49,949 nucleotides of DNA from Gammaproteobacteria bacterium (GCA_003252455.1 QKED01000049.1:1-49949); one strand, 5' to 3'; shown: positions 1-9,582, numbered from the stretch's first letter. The notes: generated by a model from the sequence alone, not told the origin. A program made the numbers and translations.

Positions 1-492
1 GGCATCGAGGCGCTGCGCAAGCCGCGCTTCTGGAAGGAGTACGACCTCATCCTGATGGGCTTCATCGACTTCTATCGCAGCTTCTTCAGTCAGGTCTCCT
101 CACGCAACGCGCCGATGCTCGACGACGTCTACTTCCCCCACGAGGTGGAGAACATCCTGCTGTTCGATAACGACTTTCTCACCACCGCCAAGGTGGTGCG
201 CGACCGCTGCATCACCGACCCGGCCTATGCCAACGCGATCCGCTGGCAGCCCGCCTTCAAGCAGCTCATCTACCGCAACGACTCGGGGCAGTTGGTGGCC
301 ACGATCAGCCAGAACTCTATCGGCAACGCCATCACCGAGCTGCTCGGGGTGGTGGTCAAGCGCACCCCGGACGCCGAAGGCTATGGGCAGATGGAACCAG
401 CGCTCATCGAGCAGTTGGTGGAGGTGCGTCGGCGCCTCATCGCCGCCGACCTGGGGACCGGTATCGCGACCGAGCACTGGGGGGCCGAGTGA
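1..492 (+). CDS. uncharacterised protein, C-terminal part (5' end outside window)
   Basis: The reading frame is open from the first base of the window and ends with TGA at 490-492, so only the last 163 residues are seen. The sequence is soluble-looking, with aromatic and acidic patches (WKEYDL, DFYRSFFSQ, FPHEVENILLFDN) and no membrane segment or motif that I recognise. The next gene starts with GTG directly after the stop codon, so the two are probably translated together and may act together. No function is proposed. An in-frame ATG at 55 exists, but the open frame continues upstream in the same style, so it is probably internal. Confidence 0.75.
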   Translation, partial: GIEALRKPRFWKEYDLILMGFIDFYRSFFSQVSSRNAPMLDDVYFPHEVENILLFDNDFLTTAKVVRDRCITDPAYANAIRWQPAFKQLIYRNDSGQLVATISQNSIGNAITELLGVVVKRTPDAEGYGQMEPALIEQLVEVRRRLIAADLGTGIATEHWGAE

Positions 493-1293
493 GTGTTCAG
501 CGCGCTGTTCGCCCATAAGCCGCCGCTGGACGAGGAGACCACCCAGTGGCTGTTTCAGGTGTTCGACTGGGCCCTCGACGCCTTTGGTGGCACCTACTTT
601 CGTGATCACACCGTGCTGGTGTTGCCCGACGACCGGCACTTTCCGGGGCGTGCCGAGAGCGCCGAGGGGATGGCCGCGCTGATCCTCGGCCACGTGCAGC
701 GTCACGCCGGCCTCGGTCACTGGCCGACGCGTCTCGACATCAGTCCTCCGCTGGCCTTTGCCACGCCGCCACGTCTGACACTGCAGGGTCCGTTGCGTCT
801 GGCCGACGGGCAGGCCGGGGAGGGGCCCAAACTGCCCATCGCCTGCAACCCGCAACTGGTGGGTAACCCGCAGGCGTGCATCGCCCATCTGGCCATGCAG
901 TTGGCCCACTACATGGGGCCGCTCGCCCGGCGCCCACCTCCGGGCAGTGCCGAGAGCTGGCCGCAGGTGTGTGAGCTCCTGGCCATCTATCTCGGATTTG
1001 GTATCGAGGTGTGCAATAGTGCCCACGAGACCAAGGTCGGGGGCTGTGGTAGCTGCCAGGGGCCGAGTGCCAGTCGCGAGGGCTACCTCTCACAGTATCC
1101 GCTTACCTACGCCCTGGCCCTCTTCGCCCAGCTCAAGGGGCTACCCGCCGGGCGAGTCAACGCGCCGCTCAAGCCTGCCCTGCGCCCCTTTTTCAAACAG
1201 GCCTATAAGGACGTGGGGCGGCGTGGTGAGTGGCTCGATGCCCTGCGCGCACGTCTCAGCGCCCCGGTACCGCAACTGCCCGGCGTCGAGTAG
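493..1293 (+). CDS. uncharacterised protein, possibly a degenerate metallopeptidase-like fold
   Basis: 266 residues starting at a GTG that abuts the TGA of the preceding gene. I do not recognise the family with certainty. Visible features are an alanine/histidine-rich helix (IAHLAMQLAHYMG, about residues 134-146), then an acidic helix (CELLAIYLGFGIEVCNSA), then a CGSCQG cysteine cluster, then GYLSQYPLTYALALF. That order resembles uncharacterised proteins with an HExxH zinc helix followed by an acidic helix and a GYLSE-type segment. Here the HExxH is absent (MQLAH), so if it belongs there it has probably lost peptidase activity. The cysteine pair could bind a metal. The family link is a weak inference; the gene itself is well supported by coding character and coupling. 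Confidence 0.75.
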   Translation: MFSALFAHKPPLDEETTQWLFQVFDWALDAFGGTYFRDHTVLVLPDDRHFPGRAESAEGMAALILGHVQRHAGLGHWPTRLDISPPLAFATPPRLTLQGPLRLADGQAGEGPKLPIACNPQLVGNPQACIAHLAMQLAHYMGPLARRPPPGSAESWPQVCELLAIYLGFGIEVCNSAHETKVGGCGSCQGPSASREGYLSQYPLTYALALFAQLKGLPAGRVNAPLKPALRPFFKQAYKDVGRRGEWLDALRARLSAPVPQLPGVE

Positions 1294-1513
1294 ACCGACC
1301 CACAGTCTAGTGGTGGCAGGCTGTATCGCTACATAACCTATTGATCATCATCTGCATTTTGATGCCGCTCGGGTCGTTGGCCGCGCGTCGGCGGGGGGCG
1401 GGGTGAGGCCGTACTGGCGCCCGACCCACGGTGAGCCTATCGGTTTGAAAAGGGTGCGGTGAACTTTATACTCTGCGTAGATGTACTTACCCGTTTACAA
1501 ACGACTAGGCAGT
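1294..1513. other. intergenic region upstream of the hybrid kinase
   Basis: 220 bases without a credible gene. The right end holds the promoter annotated separately at 1445-1472. An isolated TTGAT half-site occurs near 1341, with no matching second half. Nothing else stands out. Confidence 0.6.
1445..1472 (+). promoter_or_regulatory. sigma-70-type promoter for the hybrid kinase
   Basis: TTGAAA at 1445-1450, a 16-base spacer, and TATACT at 1467-1472. Transcription would begin near 1479. The first in-frame ATG at 1481 would then have almost no leader, which favours the second ATG at 1514 as the translation start. Confidence 0.6.
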
Positions 1514-3742
1514 ATGACCGAACAGACAGACCCGGGCGCTCGCCCCCTCACCGACGCCAGTAGCACCGAACTGAGGGGGCTTCTGGAGCGTGCCGGGTAT
1601 CGGGTCGATGCCCTCACCGGGGAGGCGGGCGGCGGGGTGCGCCTGTGGCTGAGTCGCCTGCCGGCGAACGTCGGCCTGGTCGAAAGGGTCGGTGTGGACG
1701 CGCAAGCGTGTCGCGACCCGCGTAGCGAGCTGGCGCAAGAGCAGCGTCTGCGCACGCTGATCCTGGAGGCGGTGAGCGATGGTGTGTGGCAGTGGAACGC
1801 GGCCACCGGCGATGTGGAGCGTAGCCCCGGTTGGTTTCGTATGTTCGGCTACGGGCCGCGTCAACACTCTGGCGATGTCTTCACCTGGATCAACCTCATC
1901 CACCCCGACGACTACGAGGGGGTAATGGCACGCTTCAACGCCCACCTGCGCCAAGAGACCGAGAGTTATGAGGCCGAGTACCGGGTCAAGTGTGGTGACG
2001 GGCGTTGGAAATGGACCCTCGACCGGGGGCGGGTGGTGGAGCGCGATGCCGCGGGCAACGTGCGCTACATGCTCGGCGCCCACCAGGACATCAGCCAACG
2101 CAAACAGCAGGAGTTGGAGAGCGAGGCACACCGCCTCTCGTTGGAGGAGGAGGTGCGTCGGCGTACCGCCGAACTGGAGCAGGCCAAGGCCCAGGCGGAG
2201 GCGGCCAACATGGCCAAGAGCGCCTTCCTCGCCACCATGAGTCACGAGATCCGCACGCCGCTCAACGGTGTCATCGGCCTCGCTCGCCTGCTCGCCGATA
2301 CCCCCCTCGACGCCACACAGCAGGATTATTGCGACAAACTCAATAGCGCTGGTGACACCCTCCTGCAACTGGTCAACGATGTGCTCGACTTCTCGCGCAT
2401 CGAGGCGGAGCAGTTGGAGATCGAGCATACCCCCTACGACCTGCCGGTCCTGCTCAATCGGGTCATCGGGATCGCCAAACCCTCGGCCCTGCAGAAGGGG
2501 GTCTGCCTGCGGCTGGAGGGCGCCTACGGCGCCGGTAACTGGCGCCTCGGCGACCCGCTACGCCTCTATCAGGTGCTCACCAATCTGCTCAACAACGCCA
2601 TCAAATTCACCGACCACGGCAGCGTCACTCTGCGCGTGGCCGAGCTGAGTCATGGGCGCCTGCAGTTCACCATCGTCGACGAGGGGATCGGCATGAACCC
2701 GGAGCAGCAGGCACGACTCTTCCGCCCCTTTGTGCAGGGCGACAGCTCCACCTCGCGCCGCTATGGCGGTAGTGGCCTCGGCCTGGCCATCACCCAGCGC
2801 CTGGTGCAACTGATGGGAGGCGCGATCCGTGTGCAGAGCGCCCCGGGATTCGGCTCCCGCTTCATCGTCGAGCTGCCCGCGGAGGTGACCACCCAACCCG
2901 TTGAGTGCGCCACGGCGGTGCAGGACCTCACCGCCGCGCCCCCCGACTACTCCGACCTGCACCTCTTGCTGGTCGAGGACAACGCCATCAACCAACTGGT
3001 GGCCGGTGGCCTGCTCGCCAAACTCGGCGTGCCGTATGAGACCGCCTCCAGCGGCGTCGAGGCGCTGCGCCGGTTACAGGAGAGCCCACGCCCCTTCGAC
3101 CTAGTGTTGATGGATGTGCAGATGCCGGGCATGGATGGCTACGAAGCGACCCGGCGCATCCGCGCCGACCCGACCTGGGCCGGGCTGCCGATCATCGCGC
3201 TCACCGCCCACGCCTTTGCCAAGGAGCGCGAGCGCTGTCGGGCCGCCGGGATGGATGGGCACCTGACCAAACCCCTGGAGGCGGTGGCCCTGCTTCAGGT
3301 GTTGCGCGAGCAGTGGCCTGGGCGCGGGCGCCCCGGTGCCAACTCACACGCTGCCGAGCAGACACCGGGGCTCGATGCCCGATGCTACTTCGACCCGCAG
3401 CGCCTCTGTTCGGCCCTGGGGGGCGATGCCGCACTCACCCGACTCCTGCTGCAGACCTTCATCCAACAGCACGCTGCACTGGCGCAGCAGCTCGTAGAGG
3501 TGGCGGAGGGGGGCGATGTGGCGGCACAGGGGGAGTTGTTGCACGTTCTGCGCGGGATCTTCGCCAACCTGCGTGCCGAGCCGCTGGTGCAACTGCTCAA
3601 CCCGATCCATGAGCGGTTGCGCACCACACGAGACCCCTTCACCCCCGCCGAGGTGGCGCCGTTCGCCCACGCCTGTGCCGGGGCGATCGCCACTATCGAG
3701 GCCTACCTGGCCACCCCTGTGCCGTCATCTGCAGAATCATAA
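1514..3742 (+). CDS. PAS-domain hybrid sensor histidine kinase with receiver and Hpt domains
   Basis: A multistep phosphorelay kinase. Residue numbers count from the alternative ATG at 1481; subtract 11 for the preferred start. Order: a short N-terminal region, a PAS_3-type fold (about 92-205), a coiled coil (208-245), HisKA with the phosphoacceptor in [10 protein letters not shown] (His255), the ATPase N box NNAIKF (371), the G boxes DEGIG and GGSGLGL, a receiver domain with DD-type acidic residues (LLVED), phosphoacceptor Asp545 in [11 protein letters not shown] and Lys597, and a C-terminal Hpt domain with the HxLxG signature HVLRG (His688). All relay residues are present. No transmembrane segment is visible, so the signal is probably cytoplasmic and read by the PAS domain. 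No response regulator gene is adjacent, so the output partner is unknown. The promoter at 1445-1472 argues for the start at 1514. Confidence 0.92.
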   Translation: MTEQTDPGARPLTDASSTELRGLLERAGYRVDALTGEAGGGVRLWLSRLPANVGLVERVGVDAQACRDPRSELAQEQRLRTLILEAVSDGVWQWNAATGDVERSPGWFRMFGYGPRQHSGDVFTWINLIHPDDYEGVMARFNAHLRQETESYEAEYRVKCGDGRWKWTLDRGRVVERDAAGNVRYMLGAHQDISQRKQQELESEAHRLSLEEEVRRRTAELEQAKAQAEAANMAKSAFLATMSHEIRTPLNGVIGLARLLADTPLDATQQDYCDKLNSAGDTLLQLVNDVLDFSRIEAEQLEIEHTPYDLPVLLNRVIGIAKPSALQKGVCLRLEGAYGAGNWRLGDPLRLYQVLTNLLNNAIKFTDHGSVTLRVAELSHGRLQFTIVDEGIGMNPEQQARLFRPFVQGDSSTSRRYGGSGLGLAITQRLVQLMGGAIRVQSAPGFGSRFIVELPAEVTTQPVECATAVQDLTAAPPDYSDLHLLLVEDNAINQLVAGGLLAKLGVPYETASSGVEALRRLQESPRPFDLVLMDVQMPGMDGYEATRRIRADPTWAGLPIIALTAHAFAKERERCRAAGMDGHLTKPLEAVALLQVLREQWPGRGRPGANSHAAEQTPGLDARCYFDPQRLCSALGGDAALTRLLLQTFIQQHAALAQQLVEVAEGGDVAAQGELLHVLRGIFANLRAEPLVQLLNPIHERLRTTRDPFTPAEVAPFAHACAGAIATIEAYLATPVPSSAES

Positions 3743-3847
3743 TCGGGGCGTCGGATCCATCAAAAAGATGCATCGTTGCCCCCCTGTGCGGGTGATGATC
3801 GCCGGGCGCAGAATAGCTCTCCCAACGGCCACGGGACGAGCCCATGT

Positions 3848-4624
3848 ATGCACCTCATCACCTTTAACCCCTTCCGCTGCCTAGATATCCCCGGTACCCA
3901 ATACCTCAAACCCGAACGCTTCTACTTCCACATCGAAGAGCTCCGTCAGGCCGACTGGATCCTCTTTCCCGAGTACTGGCAGGTCAACGCCCTGCACTAC
4001 GGCCTGCACCGCCGCATCTTCCCCTCCATCGCCAGCTACCACCTCGGCCACGACAAGGTCGAGATGACCCGCGCCCTCTGGAGCGTGGCCCCGGCGCATG
4101 TGCCGCAGACGCTGATCCTGGCCAGCACCGAAGGGGTGGTGGAGTACGTGCTGGAGCAGTTCGCCCTACCGCTGGTGGCCAAGGAGGCGCGTAACTCCAT
4201 GGGCCGCGGCGTGTTCCTCATCGAGAGTCGTGCCGCGCTGCGCGAGTATGCCGCCCGGGTCGAGACCCTTTACGTGCAGGAGTACCTGCCCATCACCCGC
4301 GACCTGCGTGTGGTCTGGGTCGGCAACCGGGTCATCTGCGCCTACTGGCGCGAGGGGGCCGAGGGGGCGTTCCACAACAACGTGGCGCAGGGGGGGCAGC
4401 TCTGCTTCGAGGGGATCCCCACCGAGGCGCTCGACCTGGTGACACGGGTCGCCCGTGAGCTGGGCATCGACCACGCCGGCTTCGATCTGGCCGAGGTGGA
4501 TGGACACTTCTACTTCCTGGAGTTCAATGTGTTGTTCGGCAACATGGGGCTGCGCGAGCTGGGCATCACCACCGGTGCGGCGATCATGGAGCACCTGCAC
4601 GGGCCGTTGCTGCAGGTGGTGTGA
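3848..4624 (+). CDS. stand-alone ATP-grasp (RimK-like) ligase-type protein
   Basis: 258 residues. ATG 3848 is chosen because a GGGACGAG ribosome site ends 7 bases before it; an earlier in-frame start at 3776 would add an unconserved tail. The protein has the ATP-grasp pattern: a lysine in LPLVAKEARNSMGRGVFL (phosphate-binding loop), YVQEYLP (adenine-binding hinge), DLRVVWVGNRVI, a glycine-rich AQGGQLCF, and the Mg-binding acid/asparagine end FYFLEFNVLFGNMGL. In RimK/GshB-type enzymes this fold makes an acyl-phosphate and joins it to an amine. The acceptor is unknown here, and no peptide or cofactor pathway genes are adjacent. The N-terminal third (LITFNPFRCLDIPG...) is the probable substrate-specific part. 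Confidence 0.8.
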   Translation: MHLITFNPFRCLDIPGTQYLKPERFYFHIEELRQADWILFPEYWQVNALHYGLHRRIFPSIASYHLGHDKVEMTRALWSVAPAHVPQTLILASTEGVVEYVLEQFALPLVAKEARNSMGRGVFLIESRAALREYAARVETLYVQEYLPITRDLRVVWVGNRVICAYWREGAEGAFHNNVAQGGQLCFEGIPTEALDLVTRVARELGIDHAGFDLAEVDGHFYFLEFNVLFGNMGLRELGITTGAAIMEHLHGPLLQVV

Positions 4625-4777
4625 GGCCGGTGAGCGGGGGTCGACGGGTGGCCGGGTGGAGAGGGCGACCGATCGGCCCCTGCGTCTCGCATCGGTCACA
4701 GCCAGGCAGTAGACTGTAACGCTACCCGCCGGCACCACGCCATCGCCCTTCACATCATTCTTCACTCAAGGTCGCCC

Positions 4778-6223
4778 ATGTCCCTGGTCTCTCGCCTCGC
4801 CCTGATCGCCGTCGCGACCTTCGCCGCGTCGGCCTGGGCGGGCAATGGCCACCCGGACCCCATCGCACCGGTGATCCTCGGCGTTACCATGATCCTCTTC
4901 TTCGCCGTCACCGGGCGCTTCATCGCCCGTCACCTGGGGCAGCCCTCGGTACTCGGGGAGCTGCTGATGGGCATGGTCATCGGCAACCTCGCGCACCTCT
5001 TCGACCTGCACTTTCTGGAGGTGCTGCGCGAAGGCGGAGCGGTGTTCGAGGTCGAGCAGCGCAGCCTGCAGATGATGTCGCTGCAAGAGGCGTGCATCGG
5101 TGTGCTCGGTGACCACAGCGGCGACCACCTCTACGAGATCCTCGCCTCGCCCAGGGGTCACGAGTATATCCAGGTGGCGCATGTGGTGGATGTCTTCTCC
5201 AGCTACGGGGTGATCTTCCTGCTCTTTCTGGTCGGTCTCGGCACCAGCGTGGAGGACCTGCGCCGCGTCGGTGGCGAGTCGTTGCGCGTGGCCATCCTCG
5301 GCGTCATCGGCCCCTTTATCCTCGGCTTCGGCGCGGTGCGTCTGCTGATGCCCGAGGCGTCGTTCAATGTCGACCTGTTCACCGCCGCCACCCTCGGGGC
5401 CACCAGTATCGGCATCACCGCACGGGTGCTGCGCGACCTGGGGCAGACGCGCAGCCACCCGGCGCACGTGATCCTCGGCGCGGCGGTGTTCGACGACATC
5501 ATCGGTCTGCTGATGCTGGCGGTGGTCTCGGGTATCGTGGTGAGTGGTCAGGTGCAGGTCGCCAGTGTGCTCACCATCGTGGTGCTCTCGGCGCTCTATG
5601 TGGGGCTGGCCTTCTGGCTCGGGCCGCACCTCCTGCGTTTCACCATCCGCCTCTTGCGTCACCTGGATGTGATGGAGGCGAAGCTCTTCATCTCTTTTCT
5701 CTTCGTCATGCTCATGGCCTGGAGCGCCAATCTGGTAGGGTTGGCGACCATCGTCGGGGCCTTTGCCGCCGGTCTCATCCTGCGTGACGCCTATTTCGTA
5801 CACTGGGACGACGACCCCTCGCAGTGCAAGAATATCCATAATTTGGTGGCGCCCATCGAGGCGATCCTGGTCCCCATCTTCTTTGTGCTGATGGGCATCC
5901 AGGTGAAGCTGGAGAGCTTCTTCGACTGGCAGGTGGTGACCCTGGCCATCGGCCTGCTGGTGGCGGCCATCGTCGGCAAGCTGCTCAGCGGCCTGGGGGC
6001 CAAGCCCAGCAGCCAGCGCCTGGCCATCGGTATCGGCATGCTGCCACGCGGCGAGGTGGGGCTCATCTTCGCCGCCATCGGCAAGAGCCTCGGCGTGATC
6101 AACGACGCCCTCTTTTCCGCCGTGGTGCTGATGGTGATAATCACCACGCTGATCACCCCCTTCTTGCTCAAGCGCACCCTGGGCCACGCAACCGAACTCG
6201 ATCAACTGGAGGAGTGGCGATGA
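4778..6223 (+). CDS. Kef-type cation:proton antiporter (CPA2 family)
   Basis: 481 residues, starting with a hydrophobic, signal-like segment that ends near AWAGNG, followed by about a dozen membrane helices. Family marks include GQPSVLGELLMGMVIGN in the second helix, FLLFLVGLGTS, ATLGATSIGITARVL and FAAGLILRD. There is no C-terminal TrkA-N domain, unlike full KefB/KefC. About 60 hydrophilic residues (roughly 75-135) are inserted between helices 2 and 3, longer than I expect for this family. The stop codon overlaps the ATG of ppk (ATGA), so the two are translationally coupled. It probably exchanges Na+ or K+ for protons at the inner membrane; the cation cannot be told from sequence. Confidence 0.88.
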   Translation: MSLVSRLALIAVATFAASAWAGNGHPDPIAPVILGVTMILFFAVTGRFIARHLGQPSVLGELLMGMVIGNLAHLFDLHFLEVLREGGAVFEVEQRSLQMMSLQEACIGVLGDHSGDHLYEILASPRGHEYIQVAHVVDVFSSYGVIFLLFLVGLGTSVEDLRRVGGESLRVAILGVIGPFILGFGAVRLLMPEASFNVDLFTAATLGATSIGITARVLRDLGQTRSHPAHVILGAAVFDDIIGLLMLAVVSGIVVSGQVQVASVLTIVVLSALYVGLAFWLGPHLLRFTIRLLRHLDVMEAKLFISFLFVMLMAWSANLVGLATIVGAFAAGLILRDAYFVHWDDDPSQCKNIHNLVAPIEAILVPIFFVLMGIQVKLESFFDWQVVTLAIGLLVAAIVGKLLSGLGAKPSSQRLAIGIGMLPRGEVGLIFAAIGKSLGVINDALFSAVVLMVIITTLITPFLLKRTLGHATELDQLEEWR

Positions 6224-8364
6224 ACGCCCCTGTAGAGACCCCTGTCGAATACGACCTGAACGACCCCGCGCTCTACCTCAACCGAGAGCTCACCTGGCTC
6301 GCCTTCAACGAGCGTGTGTTGCACGAGGCGGAGGATGCCCGCACACCGCTGTTGGAGCGGGTGAAGTTCATCGCCATCGTCAGCGCCAACCTCGACGAGT
6401 TCTTCATGAAGCGCGTCGGCGGTCTCAAGCAGCAGCTCGGCGCCGGCGTCACCAGGCGCACCGTGGATGGGCGTACCCCGGCGCAGCAGATCGCCGAATG
6501 TTACGCCAAGGTACGTGAGATGGAGCTGCGCAAGGCGGCCATCTGGGAGGAGTTGGTGGGGCTGCTCGCCGAGCAGCAGATCGGCATCCTCCCGTACGAT
6601 AGCCTCGACAGCGAGCGCAAGGCGGCGGTGGACGACCTCTACTACCGCAACATCTACCCCCTGGTGACGCCGCAGTCCATCGACCCGGCACACCCCTTTC
6701 CGTTCATCTCCAACCTCTCGCTCAACCTGCTGGTGAGCGCCAACGAGGGTGACGAGCGGCGCAACCTGCTGACCCGCGTCAAGGTGCCGGTGGGCACGGG
6801 GATCTCGCGCCTGCTCAAGGTGCCGGGGGAGGGGGATTGGTTCGTCGCGCTGGAGGAGGTGATCGCCGCCAACCTGCACCGCCTCTTGCCGGGCATCGAC
6901 ATCACCGCCTGCAACCGCTTTCGCGTCACGCGCAACGCCAACACCGAGGGCAACGAGGAGCAGGCCGAAGACCTCCTCTCGCTCATCGAACTGGAGGTGC
7001 GCGAGCGCCGCTTCGCGCCCATCGTGCGCCTGGAGGTGGGCACGCGCATGGACCCGATCCTGCGCGGCATGCTCGCCGCCGAGCTGGGGCTGGACGAGAC
7101 CGCCGACGTCTTCGAGTTCCAGACCCTGCCGCAGCAGCGCGACCTGTTCGAACTCGCCGCGGTCGACCGCCCCGACCTGCACGACACCCCCTTCACCCCG
7201 CTGGAGCACCCGGAGCTGCGCGCCGATCAGAACATCTTTCACCTGATCCGCAACCGTGGCAGCCTGCTCCTGGCCCACCCCTACGACTCCTTTATCACCA
7301 GCGTCGAGCGCTTCCTGCGCGAGGCGGCCACCGACCCCAAGGTGCGCGCGATCAAGATGACCCTCTACCGCACCTCCGGCGAGTCCAAGGTGGTGGATTA
7401 CCTGATGCACGCCGCCGAGAACGGCAAGCAGGTGGCGGTGGTGGTGGAGCTCAAGGCGCGCTTCGACGAGGCGGCCAACATCCGCTGGGCCAGCCGCCTG
7501 GAGCAGGCTGGGGTGCACGTCACCTTCGGTGTGGTCGGCCTCAAGACCCACTCCAAGGTGATCCTGGTGGTGCGTCAGGACTACTCCGGCATCCGCCGCT
7601 ACCTGCACATCGGCACCGGCAACTACAACGCCTCCACCGCGCGCATGTACAGCGACTTCGGCCTCTTCACCGTCGATGCGCAGATCGGCGAGGACGCCAC
7701 CGAGCTGTTCAACTACCTCACCACCGGCTACACCCCGCAGCGCCACTACCACAAGCTGCTCCCCTCGCCGAAGCACCTCAAGCGTGCGCTGATGGAGCGC
7801 ATCGTGCGCGAGCGCAAACTGCACTGCACCGAGAACCCCGGCCTCATCCAGTTCAAGATGAACGCCCTGGAGGATGTGGACATCACTCGCGCCCTCTATG
7901 AGGCGGCGCGCGACGGCGTGCGCGTGGAGCTGATCATCCGCGACACCTGCCGCCTGCGCCCCGGCATCCCCGGTCTCTCCGAGAACGTGCGCGTGGTGAG
8001 TATCGTCGGGCGCTTCCTGGAGCATGCGCGCATCTACTACTTCCGCAACGGCGGCGACGAGGAGTACCTCATCGGCTCCGCCGACAGCATGAAGCGTAAC
8101 CTGGAGTCGCGCGTCGAGGTGGTCACCCCGGTGGAGGATGTGGACGCCCGCATGCAGCTGCGCCAAACCCTGGATATGCAGCTGGCCGACCACCGAAGCG
8201 CCTGGGAGATGGATAGCGAGGGTAACTACACCCAGCTGCGCCCCGAGGTCCCCGAGGCGCTCGGCTGCCAAGAGAAACTCATCGCCTGGCACAAGGCGCG
8301 CTACCTCGCCTCACGCCGCGACCGGCGTTACGGCAAGCGCGGGCGGCGGCGTAACCTGCGCTGA
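6220..8364 (+). CDS. ppk: polyphosphate kinase 1
   Basis: 714 residues from ATG 6220. That start overlaps the previous stop codon and has GGAGGAG at 6208-6214, five bases upstream; a GTG at 6214 is in frame but lies inside that ribosome site. PPK1 makes polyphosphate from ATP by way of a phosphohistidine. The N domain opens with LYLNRELTWLAFNERVLHEA and the body has FMKRVGGLKQQ. The two histidines of the phospholipase-D-like C domains are present: His444 in KTHSKV (equivalent to E. coli His435) and His602 in RFLEHARIYYF (equivalent to His592). Length is normal. Coupling to a cation antiporter is the notable feature. No ppx is adjacent. It converges with the next gene, leaving only 9 bases between stops. 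Confidence 0.96.
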   Translation: MNAPVETPVEYDLNDPALYLNRELTWLAFNERVLHEAEDARTPLLERVKFIAIVSANLDEFFMKRVGGLKQQLGAGVTRRTVDGRTPAQQIAECYAKVREMELRKAAIWEELVGLLAEQQIGILPYDSLDSERKAAVDDLYYRNIYPLVTPQSIDPAHPFPFISNLSLNLLVSANEGDERRNLLTRVKVPVGTGISRLLKVPGEGDWFVALEEVIAANLHRLLPGIDITACNRFRVTRNANTEGNEEQAEDLLSLIELEVRERRFAPIVRLEVGTRMDPILRGMLAAELGLDETADVFEFQTLPQQRDLFELAAVDRPDLHDTPFTPLEHPELRADQNIFHLIRNRGSLLLAHPYDSFITSVERFLREAATDPKVRAIKMTLYRTSGESKVVDYLMHAAENGKQVAVVVELKARFDEAANIRWASRLEQAGVHVTFGVVGLKTHSKVILVVRQDYSGIRRYLHIGTGNYNASTARMYSDFGLFTVDAQIGEDATELFNYLTTGYTPQRHYHKLLPSPKHLKRALMERIVRERKLHCTENPGLIQFKMNALEDVDITRALYEAARDGVRVELIIRDTCRLRPGIPGLSENVRVVSIVGRFLEHARIYYFRNGGDEEYLIGSADSMKRNLESRVEVVTPVEDVDARMQLRQTLDMQLADHRSAWEMDSEGNYTQLRPEVPEALGCQEKLIAWHKARYLASRRDRRYGKRGRRRNLR

Positions 8365-8373
8365 ACGCGCGGC

Positions 8374-9462
8374 TCAGCGCAGCCCCAGACGCGTGCCGCC
8401 GAGCCCGTGCGGGCGGCTGCGCCCACTTGGGTCGAGTACCAGCCGACAACTCACCCGCACCCGGCGCACCTGCTCCGGGTGCGTTGCCTGCAGTTGGTTG
8501 AGGGCAGCGAGCAGCGGCGCGCCGTCACTCAGGCCCAACTCGATACAGTCGAAATAGCCCTCCTTACCCCCCTGCACCGCCCCCGAGACCTGTGGCCGCG
8601 AACACAGTGCCCGGGCGCGAAAGCTCACCCCGGCGAAGCGGTGCCACACCTGCTCAGGCTCGTCGCGGATGCACTGCGCCAGGGCCCAACTACTCGGCAC
8701 GCCGCTCGGTGATGGCCCGTCGCCGAGTAGTGCCTCGGCGTGGTCGGCGTAGAGCTGGACCAGGGTCTCGCCGCTCACCAGGCCTTGATACCCCTCGTGC
8801 CCGAGTCCACTCACCCCGCGCCAGTCGAGCAGGCGCAGGCCGATGGCCTGTGCCTCGTCGTGCGACCGCTCCACTTGCGCCGCCCCACGGATCCCGTTGT
8901 AGAGGGCTCGGGCGTTGAGGGTGTGCAGGGTGAAACTCTCGCCGAGGCGATTGTTGGCGTCGATGAACTCCTTGAGGGCGAAGTGGCAGTCCTGTGGCAG
9001 TGGCGCCTCGCCGGGTGAGACCACCACCAGCGCGATGCGGGTACGTACATCGTAGAGCGCCGTGCGGATGCGTTCGAGCAGCCCGGCATCGAGCCCCGCG
9101 AAGTGGGTGAGGTCGAGGCCGATGAGTTCGCGTACCCCGCGCAGGAAGTCGCGCAACTGCACGAGCTGCAGCGGTCCCTGCAGGTCGCGCTGATACCAGG
9201 AGCGTAACAGGTAGAGGGTGTGGCGCGCCGGGTCCAGATAGAGGGTGCCGATCTGGTTTACCTCGTGGCAGTCGTGCAGCGCCTGACAGGCGACATGTGG
9301 CGAGAGGTCGCCCAACTGCTGCAGGGCGAGCGCCTCGACCCCGCGCGCCTCCAGGCGCTGCTCACGCACCATCTCGCCCCCGGGGCCCCCTTCGACCCAC
9401 TGCAGGTGGGGGTAGAAGTGCTGCTGGAGGTAACCTTGGATCTGTTTGATCTGCAGTGTCAT
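8374..9462 (-). CDS. protein resembling the AIPR (abortive infection phage resistance) family
   Basis: 362 residues, no signal peptide or membrane segment. Annotation rests on pattern resemblance. In order I see GTLYLDPARHTLYLLRSWYQ (about 72-91), like the IDxxxID...LxLIQSK segment of AIPR proteins; a helical linker; LVVVSPGE; then GLVSGETLVQLYADHAEALL (227-246), like the AIPR segment ending in ELYxxHGxxLF; then AQCIRDEPEQVWHRFAGVSFRARAL (262-286), in the place of NKxIxxTLxxxPxxFWxxNNGITI; and PQVSGAVQGG in place of the IVNGAQT stretch. The signature FWYYNNG and NGAQT residues are not kept, so it is divergent at best. No restriction, toxin or other defence gene is beside it. AIPR proteins are known from phage abortive infection. 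Function here is unproven. Confidence 0.5.
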   Translation of the reverse strand: MTLQIKQIQGYLQQHFYPHLQWVEGGPGGEMVREQRLEARGVEALALQQLGDLSPHVACQALHDCHEVNQIGTLYLDPARHTLYLLRSWYQRDLQGPLQLVQLRDFLRGVRELIGLDLTHFAGLDAGLLERIRTALYDVRTRIALVVVSPGEAPLPQDCHFALKEFIDANNRLGESFTLHTLNARALYNGIRGAAQVERSHDEAQAIGLRLLDWRGVSGLGHEGYQGLVSGETLVQLYADHAEALLGDGPSPSGVPSSWALAQCIRDEPEQVWHRFAGVSFRARALCSRPQVSGAVQGGKEGYFDCIELGLSDGAPLLAALNQLQATHPEQVRRVRVSCRLVLDPSGRSRPHGLGGTRLGLR

Positions 9463-9582
9463 AGGAGCGGTGCCACCCTCACTTGCGTGTCAGAATTAGT
9501 GAAGATTGTTGTCTTACATCACGCTTTTTGGCTATAGGTAGATGCACTTAACGTGAGGTTTTTTCGCGGGCAATCGCTACTC

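Noticed and set aside
1337-1355. FNR box near TTGATCATCATC
   Set aside because: Only the left half-site matches; the right half does not, and it is far from the promoter at 1445.
4766-6205. Long open frame on the minus strand opposite the Kef-type antiporter
   Set aside because: It mirrors the sense gene almost end to end and its product is dominated by His, Gln, Asp and Glu repeats, the usual antisense shadow of GC-rich coding DNA.
6202-8292. 696-codon open frame opposite ppk
   Set aside because: Antisense shadow: low-complexity His/Val/Leu/Gly composition, no start signal, and ppk is unambiguous on the other strand.
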